A DNA stretch of 64,000 nucleotides, taken from Variovorax davisae (GTDB lineage Bacteria; Pseudomonadota; Gammaproteobacteria; Burkholderiales; Burkholderiaceae_C). The stretch lies in contig NZ_JASZYS010000008.1 in the NCBI RefSeq assembly GCF_030316845.1, forward strand, positions 62,001 through 126,000, given 5' to 3'. The notes under the pieces were generated by a model, which was not told the origin of the DNA, did no database searches, and saw nothing but the letters and a program-made list of their open reading frames with translations. Shown in pieces: positions 16,543 through 25,426 of the stretch (within the stretch, counting starts at the first letter, position 1; every line of letters starts with the position of its first letter). The translations under genes were made by a program, and so were the position numbers.

Positions 16543-17364
16543 ATGAAAATCCGAAGCTCCCTGCCGCTGGCGCTGCGTGTGGCCGGGCCGCTGCTGATCG
16601 CCATCCTGCTGGGCTTCGTGCTGCTGCCGGTGGTGGTGGTGACGATCGCCGCCTTCAACGAGAAGGCGATCCTCGCCTTTCCGCCAGAATCGTATTCGCT
16701 CAAGTGGTTCGCGCGGGTGTTCAGCTATCCGGATTTCCAGGAAGGATTCCGCTCCAGCATGGTCGTCACCGGCTGGTCTTCCTTCCTGGCCCTGGTGATC
16801 GGCACCTGCCTGTCCATCGCGGTGAAGCGGCTGGAATTCAAAGGCAAGCAGCTTCTCCTCGCGATCCTGCATTCGCCGCTGGTGGTGCCGCATTTCACGC
16901 TCGGGCTGGGCCTGCTCATCCTGGTGTCGCAGACCTCGGTGCAACGCGGCTACGGCATCGTCATCCTGTGCCACGTGATGCTGGTGCTGCCCTTCGTGCT
17001 GCGCAGCGTCTATGTGTCCATGGAGAACCTGGACGAACGGCTGGAGCAGGCGGCGGCCAGCCTGGGCGCGTCGCCGGTGAAGGTGCTCATCACGGTCACG
17101 GTGCCGCTGCTGGCGCCGGGGCTCTTCGGCGGCTGGCTGTTCGCCGCCATCATGTCGTTCAGCGAATTCACCGCATCGCTCTTCGTGACGACCCAGGACA
17201 CGCAGACGCTGCCGGTGGCCATGTACAACTATGTCCGCGAGTTCGCCGATCCGACCCTGGCGGCGCTCTCGGCCGTCTACATCGCGGTGACGGCGGCGCT
17301 GCTGGCGTTCGCCAATTACTTCCTGGGGTTGGGGAAGGTGCTCAATATCGAGGACGGCCACTAG
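16543..17364 (+). CDS. ABC transporter permease, PotC-like
   Basis: A 273-residue inner-membrane protein, the partner of the PotB-like permease, with an EAA-type loop EQAAASLGASPVKVLITVTVPLLAPGL. The start ATG at 16543 is supported by a GGAGG ribosome binding site inside the end of the preceding gene; an in-frame upstream codon at 16528 lacks one. It ends the + strand transporter unit and converges with the VOC gene, with only 4 bases between stops. Confidence 0.9.
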   Translation: MKIRSSLPLALRVAGPLLIAILLGFVLLPVVVVTIAAFNEKAILAFPPESYSLKWFARVFSYPDFQEGFRSSMVVTGWSSFLALVIGTCLSIAVKRLEFKGKQLLLAILHSPLVVPHFTLGLGLLILVSQTSVQRGYGIVILCHVMLVLPFVLRSVYVSMENLDERLEQAAASLGASPVKVLITVTVPLLAPGLFGGWLFAAIMSFSEFTASLFVTTQDTQTLPVAMYNYVREFADPTLAALSAVYIAVTAALLAFANYFLGLGKVLNIEDGH

Positions 17365-17368
17365 GCGC

Positions 17369-17755
17369 TCAGTCCAGGTCCTCGTGCAGGCAGAGGATGT
17401 TCCCTTCCGGGTCCTCGAACCAGGCCGCCTTCTCGGACCCCAGCACGCAAACGTGGTCCACGGTCTTCAACCCGGGCAGGTCGTAGTCCGCGAAGCGCAC
17501 GCCGCGCTCTGACAGCGCGGCCACCGCCTGGTCGATCTGCGCCACCCGGAAGCTCAGGGCCGTGTGCTCGGCCTTGGTGCCCTCGGGCTTCGGGAACAGG
17601 GCCAGTTCGGTGCCGCCGCAGCGGTAGATGAACTTGCCGTCCGGCTTGGCCCCCAGCGGCTCCAGGCCGAGCGCCTGTTCGTAGAACTGGCGGGCCCGCG
17701 CCAGATCCTTCACGGGCAACATGCAGGTCACGCTGCTGGCGGCAAGTGGGTTCAT
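17369..17755 (-). CDS. VOC family protein (glyoxalase/bleomycin-resistance-like)
   Basis: A 128-residue protein with two beta-alpha-beta-beta-beta modules: MLPVKDLARARQFYEQALGLEP, then ALSFRVAQIDQAVAALSERGVRF and the terminal AAWFEDPEGNILCLHE with the typical metal-ligand Glu region. VOC proteins include glyoxalases, dioxygenases and antibiotic-binding proteins, so the reaction cannot be read from the fold. It is a single gene, convergent with the transporter operon and divergent from the TPR gene. Confidence 0.85.
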   Translation of the reverse strand: MNPLAASSVTCMLPVKDLARARQFYEQALGLEPLGAKPDGKFIYRCGGTELALFPKPEGTKAEHTALSFRVAQIDQAVAALSERGVRFADYDLPGLKTVDHVCVLGSEKAAWFEDPEGNILCLHEDLD

Positions 17756-17931
17756 GGCGCGCTCCTCGGGAGTTCACGCATGGTTGTACGCCGGTTGATT
17801 TGCATTGCCAATGGGCTATTGCACAGCATGCGGCCGGCTGCCAGAATTTTTGCATCGATCCGCTCATCGACCGACGGGGCCAGCCGAGCACCCATCGCAG
17901 GTCCCGCCTCTTTGACCAGAGGGGGAATGCC

Positions 17932-19743
17932 ATGCCATCGCACCACTGCTTCCTGATCCGTCGCCGGGTGTTGCCGGCGGTTGCCGTCGTCGTTGCAGGC
18001 ACCGGCCTGCTGCTGCCCGACGGGGTCGGCGCCGGGCGGCAGCAGGCACCGCCCTTCGATCCCCTGCTGTCGGGCGGCGTCTGCGGGCCGGTGGCCAGCG
18101 CGCCGCCGGCGCTGCTCAAGGCGCTGGTCCGGGTCAAGAGTGAGACCGCCCCCTTCCAGCCGGTGCCGATGCAGGCGGCCGCCGGGACGGTGCCGCTGTA
18201 CGCCAACCTCGGCACGCTGGCATTTTCGATCAGCACCCGCAACCCCAAGGCCCAGGCCTATTTCAACCAGGGACTGCGGCTGTCCTTCGGCTTCAACCAC
18301 GCCGAGGCGCAGCGCGCGTTCCAGGCGGCGCAGCAGCTCGATCCCGATTGCGCCATGTGCTTCTGGGGCGAGGCGCTGGTGCTGGGCCCGAACATCAATG
18401 TGCCGATGATGCCCGAGGCCAATGCGTCGGCGCTGGCCGCGCTGGCGAAGGCGGTGGCGCTCAAGGGGCGGGCGAGCGAGCTGGAGCAGATGCTGATCGG
18501 CGCGCTCGAGAAGCGCTACGCCGCCGACGCGCCGCCCGACCGCAGCGCGCTGGATGGCGCCTATGCGGACGCCATGAAGGCCGTGGCCGCCAGATTCCCG
18601 ACCGACGACACGCTTCAGGTGCTGTACGCCGAAGCCGCCATGGACACGCAGCCCTGGGACTACTGGCAGGCCGGCGGCGCCGAGCCGAAGGGACGCGGCG
18701 CCGAGATCGTCGCGACCCTGGAGACGGTGCTGAAGCGCAACAACACCCACCCGGGCGCCATCCACCTGTACATCCACGCGGTGGAGGCGTCGACCCAGCC
18801 GGACCGGGCGCTGCCCTACGCGAAGCGGCTGGGCGCGCTGGTGCCCGGCGCCGGCCATCTGGTCCACATGCCCGCGCACATCTACTACCGGGTGGGCATG
18901 TACCGCGAGTCGCTGGAGGTCAATCGCCGTGCGATCCAGGTCGACGAGACCTACTTCAAGAGCTCGCCGTCGGACCCGCTCTACAAGACCGCCTACTACC
19001 CGCACAACATCCACTTCGTGATGGTCTCGGCGCAGATGGGCGGCGACGGCGCCACGGCGATCGATGCGGCCGCGAAGCTCGACGCCGCGGTGCCGGCCGA
19101 ATTGGTGAAGATGTTCCCGATCCTGCAGCCGATCAAGGGAGCGCACTACACGACGCGCGCCCAGTTCAGCGACCCGGACACGATCCTGAAGCTGGCGCCG
19201 CCGGCCGACGACGTGGTGCTGGTGTCGACCATGTACCACTACGCGCGCGCCGTCGCCTACGCGCAGCGCAAGGACAAGGCCGGGGCGCAGCGCGAGATCG
19301 ACGCCATCGCCGCGATCGAGCGCACGGCCGACTTCAAGCCCTTCGAGCCCTGGGGACTGCCAGCCAAGGACATCGTGCGCACCGCGGGATGGGTCGCCAC
19401 CGGGCGGCTGGCCGATGCCACGGGCGACCTCGATGCGGCCGCCAAGGCCTACACCGAGGCGGTCGCCATCGAAGACGCGCTGGCCTATACCGAGCCGCCC
19501 TACTGGTATTACCCGGTGCGGCAATCGCTGGGCTCGGTCCGGCTGCGCCAGGGCCAGCTCGACGCGGCCGAACAGGCGTTCAGGGAGTCGCTGGCCCGGG
19601 TCCGCAACAACGGCTGGGCGCTGGCCGGCCTGGCCGAGGTCGAGCGCCGCCAGGGCGATGCCAACGCCGAGCGCGCGGCCCGGGAGGCTTATCGCCGCGC
19701 CTGGTTCGGCCCCCAGGGCGGGCCCGAGCTGGCGCGGCTCTGA
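17932..19743 (+). CDS. Secreted tetratricopeptide-repeat protein
   Basis: A 603-residue protein with a hydrophobic N-terminal leader after RRR (VLPAVAVVVAGTGLLL), probably exported or membrane-anchored. Repeating helical pairs follow, for example AQAYFNQGLRLSFGFNHAEAQRAFQAAQQLDPD, and C-terminal TPR units such as DAAAKAYTEAVAIED and DAAEQAFRESLARVRNNGWALAGLAEVE. The start at 17932 is supported by a GAGGGGG ribosome binding site and by the signal; a longer frame from 17746 overlaps the divergent VOC gene. The motif DPDCAMCFWGEALVLGPNIN is typical of a family often annotated only as TPR protein. The function is unknown. Confidence 0.75.
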   Translation: MPSHHCFLIRRRVLPAVAVVVAGTGLLLPDGVGAGRQQAPPFDPLLSGGVCGPVASAPPALLKALVRVKSETAPFQPVPMQAAAGTVPLYANLGTLAFSISTRNPKAQAYFNQGLRLSFGFNHAEAQRAFQAAQQLDPDCAMCFWGEALVLGPNINVPMMPEANASALAALAKAVALKGRASELEQMLIGALEKRYAADAPPDRSALDGAYADAMKAVAARFPTDDTLQVLYAEAAMDTQPWDYWQAGGAEPKGRGAEIVATLETVLKRNNTHPGAIHLYIHAVEASTQPDRALPYAKRLGALVPGAGHLVHMPAHIYYRVGMYRESLEVNRRAIQVDETYFKSSPSDPLYKTAYYPHNIHFVMVSAQMGGDGATAIDAAAKLDAAVPAELVKMFPILQPIKGAHYTTRAQFSDPDTILKLAPPADDVVLVSTMYHYARAVAYAQRKDKAGAQREIDAIAAIERTADFKPFEPWGLPAKDIVRTAGWVATGRLADATGDLDAAAKAYTEAVAIEDALAYTEPPYWYYPVRQSLGSVRLRQGQLDAAEQAFRESLARVRNNGWALAGLAEVERRQGDANAERAAREAYRRAWFGPQGGPELARL

Positions 19744-19747
19744 CGGC

Positions 19748-21364
19748 TCAGAGCACGCGGAACCCGTGCGTGCCGTCGGCGGCCAGCTGCGCGACCAGGC
19801 CGAACTCCCAGTCCAGATAGGCCTGCATCGCCTCGGCGGGCGCATCGGTGCCTTCATACGGCCGGCGGTAGCGGTCGGTGGCCGGCGTCGCAGTGCGCAG
19901 CAGGCCGGTCTCGGCCGGCAGGCCGGCCGCGAACCATGCGCTGTTGCCGCCTGCGAGCACGGCCACCTCGGCCGCGCTGCCGCGGGCCGCGAGCGCTGCC
20001 CGCAGGTCGGCGGCGGCGAAGCGCGCCAGCAGGCTGCTGCCGCAGGTCAGGACGTAGCGGCGCGCGGGCGGGATCGCGTCCAGCGCCTGCGCCAGTTGCG
20101 CGCGGATCGCGAACCAGGCCCCCGGGATATGGCGCTTCGCGTGCTGGAGGCTGGCCGTGACATCGATCACCGCGAGGTCGCCCGGCGCGGCCCGCAGGGC
20201 CTGTGCCAAGTCGGCCGGCGAGACCTCCGCCACCGGCGGCGCGGCGGGATGCGCCGCCGGCGCCGCACCGATGGCACTGCGTGCCGCCGCGGGCTGCGGC
20301 TCGGTGACGTAGACCTCCCATCCCATCTGCGCCAGCCACGAGGCCGTCATCGGCGCCCGCACGCCGTCGTCGTCGGCCAGCACGATGCGCGCCCCGCGCA
20401 CCGGCACCTGGTGGTCGGTCTCCTGCACCAGCTGGCCACCGGGCGCGCTGGCGAAGCCCGGCAGGTGGCCGGCCTCGTATTCCTGCGGCGTCCGCACGTC
20501 GAAGCGGTAGACGCTGCGATCCGGCGCATCGAGCGTGGGGAGGGCGTCGAGGCCGATCCAGCGCACGCCGGCGCGCCGGGCCACGTCCTGCGCACCGGCC
20601 TGGGCGAGGGCGCGATTCGCCTCGCCCGGGGCGGGTGCCTGGCGCGCGGCTTCGTGGTCCAGCAGCTGCCCGGCGAGCTTCCAGCCGATGGTGCCGTTGC
20701 GCAGGGCCGCCACCGGATTGGGGATGCCCGCGTTGACCAGCGACTGCGTGCCGATGATGCTGCGCGTGCGACCCGCGCAGTTGACGATCACCCGCGTGGC
20801 CGGGTCGGGCGCCAGCTCGCGCACCCGCAGCACCAGTTCGGCGCCGGGCACGCTGGTCGCGGTCGGAATGCTCATGGTGCGGTATTCGTCGAAGCGCCGT
20901 GCGTCGAGCACCACGACGTCGGCGCGCGCATCGATCAGCGCCCGGACCTCCTGCGCCGAGAGGGAGGGCGTGTGGCGCTCGTGCTCGACCAGTTCCCCGA
21001 AGGCCTTGCTCGGCACGTTGACGTCGCGGAACAGCTCGCCGCCCGCGCGCCGCCAGCCATCGAGGCCGCCTTCGAGCAGATGGACGCGTGTGTAGCCCAG
21101 CGTGGCGAGCCGGCTGGCGGCCAGCGGTGCGAGATCGGCGCCCGCGTGCGCTCCGTAGAGAACGATGAGGGTGTCGCGGCGCGGAATGCGCCGCCAGGCG
21201 TCGAGTTCGAGCCTCGACAGCGGCAGGTTCGCGGCCCACAGCGGATGGGCCTGCGCGAACGGGTCTTCTTCGCGCACGTCGAGCAGGGCGATCTCGTGCT
21301 GCGCGAGCAGCTGCGCCCGAACGTCGGCGAAGGACAGGGTGGGGAATGCGGTGGCGACGGTCAT
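19748..21364 (-). CDS. Four-domain rhodanese sulfurtransferase
   Basis: A 538-residue protein of four rhodanese-like domains. Active-site loops occur at about 68-75 (VLYGAHAG, no Cys), C196 (IVNCAGRTR), about 328-335 (VLADDDGV, no Cys) and C441 (VLTCGSSLL), so domains 2 and 4 appear catalytic and 1 and 3 structural or substrate-binding. Rhodaneses move sulfane sulfur from a donor to a thiol acceptor. The start MTVATAFPTLSF at 21364 overlaps the stop of the thiol dioxygenase gene by 4 bases. With the neighbouring sulfonate-type genes, it probably handles sulfur released from an organosulfur compound. Confidence 0.88.
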   Translation of the reverse strand: MTVATAFPTLSFADVRAQLLAQHEIALLDVREEDPFAQAHPLWAANLPLSRLELDAWRRIPRRDTLIVLYGAHAGADLAPLAASRLATLGYTRVHLLEGGLDGWRRAGGELFRDVNVPSKAFGELVEHERHTPSLSAQEVRALIDARADVVVLDARRFDEYRTMSIPTATSVPGAELVLRVRELAPDPATRVIVNCAGRTRSIIGTQSLVNAGIPNPVAALRNGTIGWKLAGQLLDHEAARQAPAPGEANRALAQAGAQDVARRAGVRWIGLDALPTLDAPDRSVYRFDVRTPQEYEAGHLPGFASAPGGQLVQETDHQVPVRGARIVLADDDGVRAPMTASWLAQMGWEVYVTEPQPAAARSAIGAAPAAHPAAPPVAEVSPADLAQALRAAPGDLAVIDVTASLQHAKRHIPGAWFAIRAQLAQALDAIPPARRYVLTCGSSLLARFAAADLRAALAARGSAAEVAVLAGGNSAWFAAGLPAETGLLRTATPATDRYRRPYEGTDAPAEAMQAYLDWEFGLVAQLAADGTHGFRVL

Positions 21365-21933
21365 GGGGTGGGGAGATCGGGAAGCAGGGTGTTGGCATAG
21401 CCCGAGACGAAGGGCTTGCGCCCGCCGCCGGCGGGGTAAGTATGGCGCTGCACGGTGCCGATGTCGGCGCCGTAGACATGGATGCTGATCGACACCCGGT
21501 CGTCGAAGGCGTTGTGGACGCGATGCACGTCGCCCACCGTGGGCGACACCGCCTCGACATCGCCCGGCTCGAGCCGCACCGGCGGCCCGTCGGCCTTCAT
21601 CAGGCCGTCCTGCGCGCGATAGGGCTGGCTGTACTCGGCGCCGCGCAGCATGCCGATGAGGCCCCACACCGTGTGGTCATGCACCGGCGTGGCCTGGCCG
21701 GGCCCCCAGACGAAGCTCACGACCGAGAAGCGCCCGGCCGCATCGGCATGCAGCAGGTACTGCTGGTAGCGCGCGGGATCGGGCCGCGCGAAGGCTTGCG
21801 GCAGCCAGTCGTCGCGCGCCACCAGCCGGCGCAGCAGGCTGCCGCCGGCTTCGAGGAGGTCGGCTTCGTCCGGGCGCCGGTCGAGCAGGCGGGCGAAGTC
21901 GGCGACGAAATCGCGCAGCGGCGCCGCGCTCAT
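21361..21933 (-). CDS. Cysteine dioxygenase-type thiol dioxygenase
   Basis: A 190-residue cupin. The iron-binding His residues are in PVHDHTVWG (H85, H87) with the third in DVHRVHN (H137 or H140). Family members add O2 to a thiol to give a sulfinate. The position equivalent to the carboxylate-binding Arg60 of mammalian cysteine dioxygenase appears to be Gln here (YQQYLL, residues 56-61), which in bacterial relatives goes with 3-mercaptopropionate or broader thiol substrates. It overlaps the rhodanese and SfnB-like genes by 4 bases each, so the three are one translationally coupled unit. Confidence 0.87.
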   Translation of the reverse strand: MSAAPLRDFVADFARLLDRRPDEADLLEAGGSLLRRLVARDDWLPQAFARPDPARYQQYLLHADAAGRFSVVSFVWGPGQATPVHDHTVWGLIGMLRGAEYSQPYRAQDGLMKADGPPVRLEPGDVEAVSPTVGDVHRVHNAFDDRVSISIHVYGADIGTVQRHTYPAGGGRKPFVSGYANTLLPDLPTP

Positions 21934-23141
21934 CGCGCGGTCGCGGCGCCCAGGGCGCGCTGGCCCGCGCCCACCAGGATGGCGTCGTTCTGCGGCGTGT
22001 GGATGCGGCTGCACAGCACGTCGCGGTAGTGCCGCTCGAGCGGGTTGTGGCGCGTCAGGCCGTGGTTGCCGCTCGATTGCAGCGCCAGCTCGACCGCACG
22101 GATCGCCTGGGTCGTGACCGTGTACTTCAGCAGGCCGCTGTCGGCCGCCGAAGGCGCGTGGCCGGCGTCGACCTCGGCGGCGGCATCGTCGAGCAGCACG
22201 CGGTTGGTGCGCAGCAGGGCCTCGATCTCGCCGACCGTCTCCTGCACCCGCGGCAGGCTGGCCAGCGGCGCGCCCAGGCTGCCGGGGGCCCGGTGCTTGA
22301 GGAAGCCGAGCAGCCAGTCGCGCGCGGCCCGCGCCACCGCGTCGTAGAGCGTGCCCAGCAGCACCACCATCCAGGCCTGCTGCGCCGCATGGGCATCGAC
22401 GTCGGTCTGGCTGCCGGCGTCGGGCGCCCATTCGGCCGGCGCCCGCAGGTCGACCGCATGGTCGAGCGGGATCGCGACGTCCTCGAAGATCACTTCGTGG
22501 CTGCCGGATGCGCGCAGGCCCAGGTGGTCCCAGCTCGCGACCACGCGAACGCCCGGCGCGTCGCGCGGCACCAGGAAGACGCCGACCCGCGGCGCCGGTT
22601 CGTCCGTGCGGCCCCACACCGACAGCCAGCGCAGGCCCTCGATGCCGGTGGTGTAGAGCTTGTGGCCGTCCAGTTTCCATCGGTCGCCGTCGCGGCGCGC
22701 GGTCGTGGCGGGCAGGCCGCCGCGGGCGGGCGATCCCAGCGCGGGCTCCACGCGCAGGGCGTTGATCAAGGCGCCATCGCGCACGGCGTCGCGCAGCACG
22801 CGCTCGCGCAGGTGGGCCGGCCAGCGGCTGTCGCTGCGGCCGATCGCATGCTGCTGCAGCCAGCTCATGGTCAGGATCAGCGCGGTCGCCGGCTCGCCGT
22901 ACGCCACCGCGGCGAGCACCCGGCGCGCCGCTTCGAGCGAGCCGCCGCCGCCGCCGTGTTCGCGCGGCGCGACCAGGGCGATCAGGCCGTGCGCCTGCAG
23001 CGCGGCGAAGTTGTCGCGCGGGAAGGCGCCGCTGCGGTCGTGGTCGGCCGCCGTGGCGGCGAAGCGGGCAGACAGGCGCGCGAGCAGCGCGGCGTCCTCG
23101 TGGGGCGGCACCGGCAGGCGGCGCAGGGCTTGGGAACTCAT
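21930..23141 (-). CDS. Acyl-CoA-dehydrogenase-fold flavin oxidoreductase, SfnB/DszC-like
   Basis: A 403-residue protein of the acyl-CoA dehydrogenase fold, with FPRDNFAALQAHGLIALVAPREHGGGG, a middle domain DGHKLYTTGIEGLRWLSVWGRTDE and a C-terminal helical bundle ending in SGNHGLTRHNPLERHYRDVLCSR. Relatives include SfnB and the flavin-dependent monooxygenases DszC/DnmZ, which act on organosulfur or amine compounds using reduced flavin. The ATG at 23141 is taken; the frame continues to 23186 with an Arg/Pro-rich leader. It is the first gene of the - strand sulfur unit and is divergent from the binding protein at 23252. Confidence 0.83.
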   Translation of the reverse strand: MSSQALRRLPVPPHEDAALLARLSARFAATAADHDRSGAFPRDNFAALQAHGLIALVAPREHGGGGGSLEAARRVLAAVAYGEPATALILTMSWLQQHAIGRSDSRWPAHLRERVLRDAVRDGALINALRVEPALGSPARGGLPATTARRDGDRWKLDGHKLYTTGIEGLRWLSVWGRTDEPAPRVGVFLVPRDAPGVRVVASWDHLGLRASGSHEVIFEDVAIPLDHAVDLRAPAEWAPDAGSQTDVDAHAAQQAWMVVLLGTLYDAVARAARDWLLGFLKHRAPGSLGAPLASLPRVQETVGEIEALLRTNRVLLDDAAAEVDAGHAPSAADSGLLKYTVTTQAIRAVELALQSSGNHGLTRHNPLERHYRDVLCSRIHTPQNDAILVGAGQRALGAATAR

Positions 23142-23251
23142 GGCTCGGCACCTTAGCGGCCGGGGCGCGCGCGGCCAACGACGCAAGCCGCATATCCAAA
23201 CTCGATTTCATGCCTTCGCTTTCGGGCGCCGGCGCCTTACGGTCGGCGTCC

Positions 23252-24292
23252 ATGACATTGCCTCGCCACGCCACTTCCACCGCCTGGTCGCGCCGCCGCT
23301 GGCTGCAGTCGGCGGGCGCCGCCGCCGCCCTCGGCGCCGCCGGCACGCGGGTCCGCGCGGCGGCCCCGGAGTTCTCGGGGCTGACGCTGCGCATCGGCAC
23401 CTACAAGGGCCTCTGGCGCCCGTTGCTCGAGGCCTCGGGCCAGGGCCGCACGCCCTACAGGATCGATTGGCGCGAGCTCAACAACGGCGTGCTGCACATC
23501 GAGGCGATCCAGGGCGACGCGCTGGACCTGGGCTCGGGCAGCGAGATCCCCGCCGTCTTCGCCGCCCGGCAGAGGGCCAGGGTGCGCTTCATCGCCGTGA
23601 TCCACGAGGACCTGAACAACCAGGCGACGCTGGCGCGCAAGGATGCGCCGATCAGGACCATCGCCGACTTCAAGGGCAAGCGCGTGGGCTATGTGCGGGC
23701 CACCACCGCGCACTACTACCTGAGCAAGCAGCTGGCGGAGGCGGGGCTGTCTTTCAACGACATCCAGCCGATCAATCTGAGCCCGGCCGACGGGCTGTCG
23801 GCCTTCGCCCGCGGCGACCTCGATGCCTGGGCCATCTACGGCTACAACGGCCAGCTGGCGCGCACCCAGCACGGGGCCCGGATCATCAAGACCGGCAAGG
23901 GCTACCTGTCGGGCAACTTCCCGGTCTATGCCAATCCGCGCGCGGTGGACGACCCGCTGCGCCATGCCGCGATCACGGACTTCCTGCTGCGCCTGCAGCG
24001 CGCCTACGCCTGGGCCAACGCCAACTACCTCGACTACGCGAAGGCGCAGTCGGCCGAGACCCGGGTGCCGGTGGGCGACATCATCGAGCTCTTCAACGGC
24101 CGCAGCAACGACTACGCGCTGGGCCCGGTCAGCCCGGCCGCGGTGCGCAGCCACCAGGAGGTGGCCGACACCTTCCTGAAGCTCGGCGTGCTCGACGGCC
24201 CGGCCGACGTGGCGCCGCTGTGGGACCGCAGCTTCGACGCCGCCCTGAGCCGGCCTTTGACTCTCTCTTCATCCCAGGACGCAACGACATGA
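23252..24292 (+). CDS. Sulfonate-type ABC transporter binding protein (SsuA/TauA-like) 1
   Basis: A 346-residue periplasmic binding protein with a Tat-like leader (SRRRWLQSAGAAAALGAAGTRVRAAA). The mature part has LRIGTYKGLWRPLLEASG and DALDLGSGSEIPAVFAARQ, as in alkanesulfonate- and taurine-binding proteins. I prefer the ATG at 23252 because it gives a compact signal; another ATG at 23210 would add 14 residues. It overlaps the LLM monooxygenase gene by 4 bases (ATGA). It is the first of three SsuA-like proteins in the locus, but only one permease and one ATPase are present. Confidence 0.87.
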   Translation: MTLPRHATSTAWSRRRWLQSAGAAAALGAAGTRVRAAAPEFSGLTLRIGTYKGLWRPLLEASGQGRTPYRIDWRELNNGVLHIEAIQGDALDLGSGSEIPAVFAARQRARVRFIAVIHEDLNNQATLARKDAPIRTIADFKGKRVGYVRATTAHYYLSKQLAEAGLSFNDIQPINLSPADGLSAFARGDLDAWAIYGYNGQLARTQHGARIIKTGKGYLSGNFPVYANPRAVDDPLRHAAITDFLLRLQRAYAWANANYLDYAKAQSAETRVPVGDIIELFNGRSNDYALGPVSPAAVRSHQEVADTFLKLGVLDGPADVAPLWDRSFDAALSRPLTLSSSQDATT

Positions 24293-25392
24293 GCGACATT
24301 GAATTCATCGGCATGATCCAGGCCCAGAAGGTCTCCGAGATCCATCCCGCGCGCGGCCCCGCCATCGACCGCGACTACGTGCGCGCCTTCGCCCAGGCGC
24401 ACGAGCAGGCCGGCTTCGACCGGGTCCTGGTGCCGCACCACTCCACCAGCCCCGACGCCACCCTGACCGTGGCCTATGCCGCCTCGGTGACCGAGCGCAT
24501 CCACTTCATGCTGGCGCATCGCCCCGGCTTCGTGAGTCCGACGCTGGCCGCGCGCCAGTTCGCCTCGCTCGACCAGTTCAGCGGCGGCCGGCTCGGCGTG
24601 CACTACATCTCGGGCGGCTCCGACGACGAGCAGAAGCGCGACGGCGACTGGCTCGACCACGACCAGCGCTATGCGCGCACCGACGAATACCTGGAGGTGC
24701 TGCGCAAGGTCTGGACCGCCGACAAGCCCTTCGACCACGAAGGCGCGCACTACCGCTTCAAGGACGCCTTCTCCGAAGTCAAGCCGGTGCAGACGCTGAA
24801 CGGCAGGCCGCACGTGCCGGTGTATTTCGGCGGCGCCTCGGAGGCCGCGATCCCGGTGGCCGGCAAGCATGCGGACGTCTACGCGCTGTGGGGCGAGTCG
24901 CTGGCCCAGGCGCGCGAGCTCACCGGCCGCGTCCGCGCCGAGGCCGCCCGCCACGGGCGCCAGGTGCGCTTCTCGGTCTCGTTCCGCCCCATCCTGGCCG
25001 AGACCGAGGCCAAGGCCTGGGAGCGCGCCGACGGCATCCTGGCCGAGACTCGCCGCCTGCGCGTGGTGCAGGGCTTCGGCCGCGGCGGCCCGCTGCAGAG
25101 CGAAGGCGCCAAGCGCCTGCTGGCCGCCGCCGAGCAAGGCACGCGGCTCGACAAGCGGCTGTGGACCGCGGTCGCACAGGAGATCGGCGGCCGTTCGAAC
25201 AGCACCGCGCTGGTCGGCACCCCGGAGCAGGTGGCCGATGCGCTGCTCGACTACCACGCGCTCGGCGTGACCACCTTCCTGATCCGCGGCTTCGACCCGC
25301 TGGAGGACGCGATCGACTACGGCCGCGAGCTGATCCCGCGCACCCGCGAGCTGGTGGCGCAGCGCGTGGCCGCGCAGCGCCAGGCCGCTTGA
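24289..25392 (+). CDS. LLM-class flavin-dependent monooxygenase, SsuD-like
   Basis: A 367-residue TIM-barrel flavin monooxygenase. SPDATLTVAYAASVTERIHFMLAHRPGF, FASLDQFSGGRLGVHYISGG and HDQRYARTDEYLEVLRKVW are classic for the alkanesulfonate monooxygenase group, which cleaves C-S bonds with FMNH2 and O2 to release sulfite. A partner flavin reductase gene is not in the window. The start overlaps the preceding binding-protein gene (ATGA), tying import and cleavage together. The substrate is likely an organosulfonate, by context. Confidence 0.88.
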   Translation: MSDIEFIGMIQAQKVSEIHPARGPAIDRDYVRAFAQAHEQAGFDRVLVPHHSTSPDATLTVAYAASVTERIHFMLAHRPGFVSPTLAARQFASLDQFSGGRLGVHYISGGSDDEQKRDGDWLDHDQRYARTDEYLEVLRKVWTADKPFDHEGAHYRFKDAFSEVKPVQTLNGRPHVPVYFGGASEAAIPVAGKHADVYALWGESLAQARELTGRVRAEAARHGRQVRFSVSFRPILAETEAKAWERADGILAETRRLRVVQGFGRGGPLQSEGAKRLLAAAEQGTRLDKRLWTAVAQEIGGRSNSTALVGTPEQVADALLDYHALGVTTFLIRGFDPLEDAIDYGRELIPRTRELVAQRVAAQRQAA

Positions 25393-25426
25393 GCCCGCCG
25401 TGCATCCACGTGCCCGAAGGAACCGC

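Noticed and set aside
17752..19857. 701-codon - strand frame opposite the TPR gene
   Set aside because: Antisense shadow with Arg/Gly/His-rich composition; the + strand frame has a signal peptide and TPR units.
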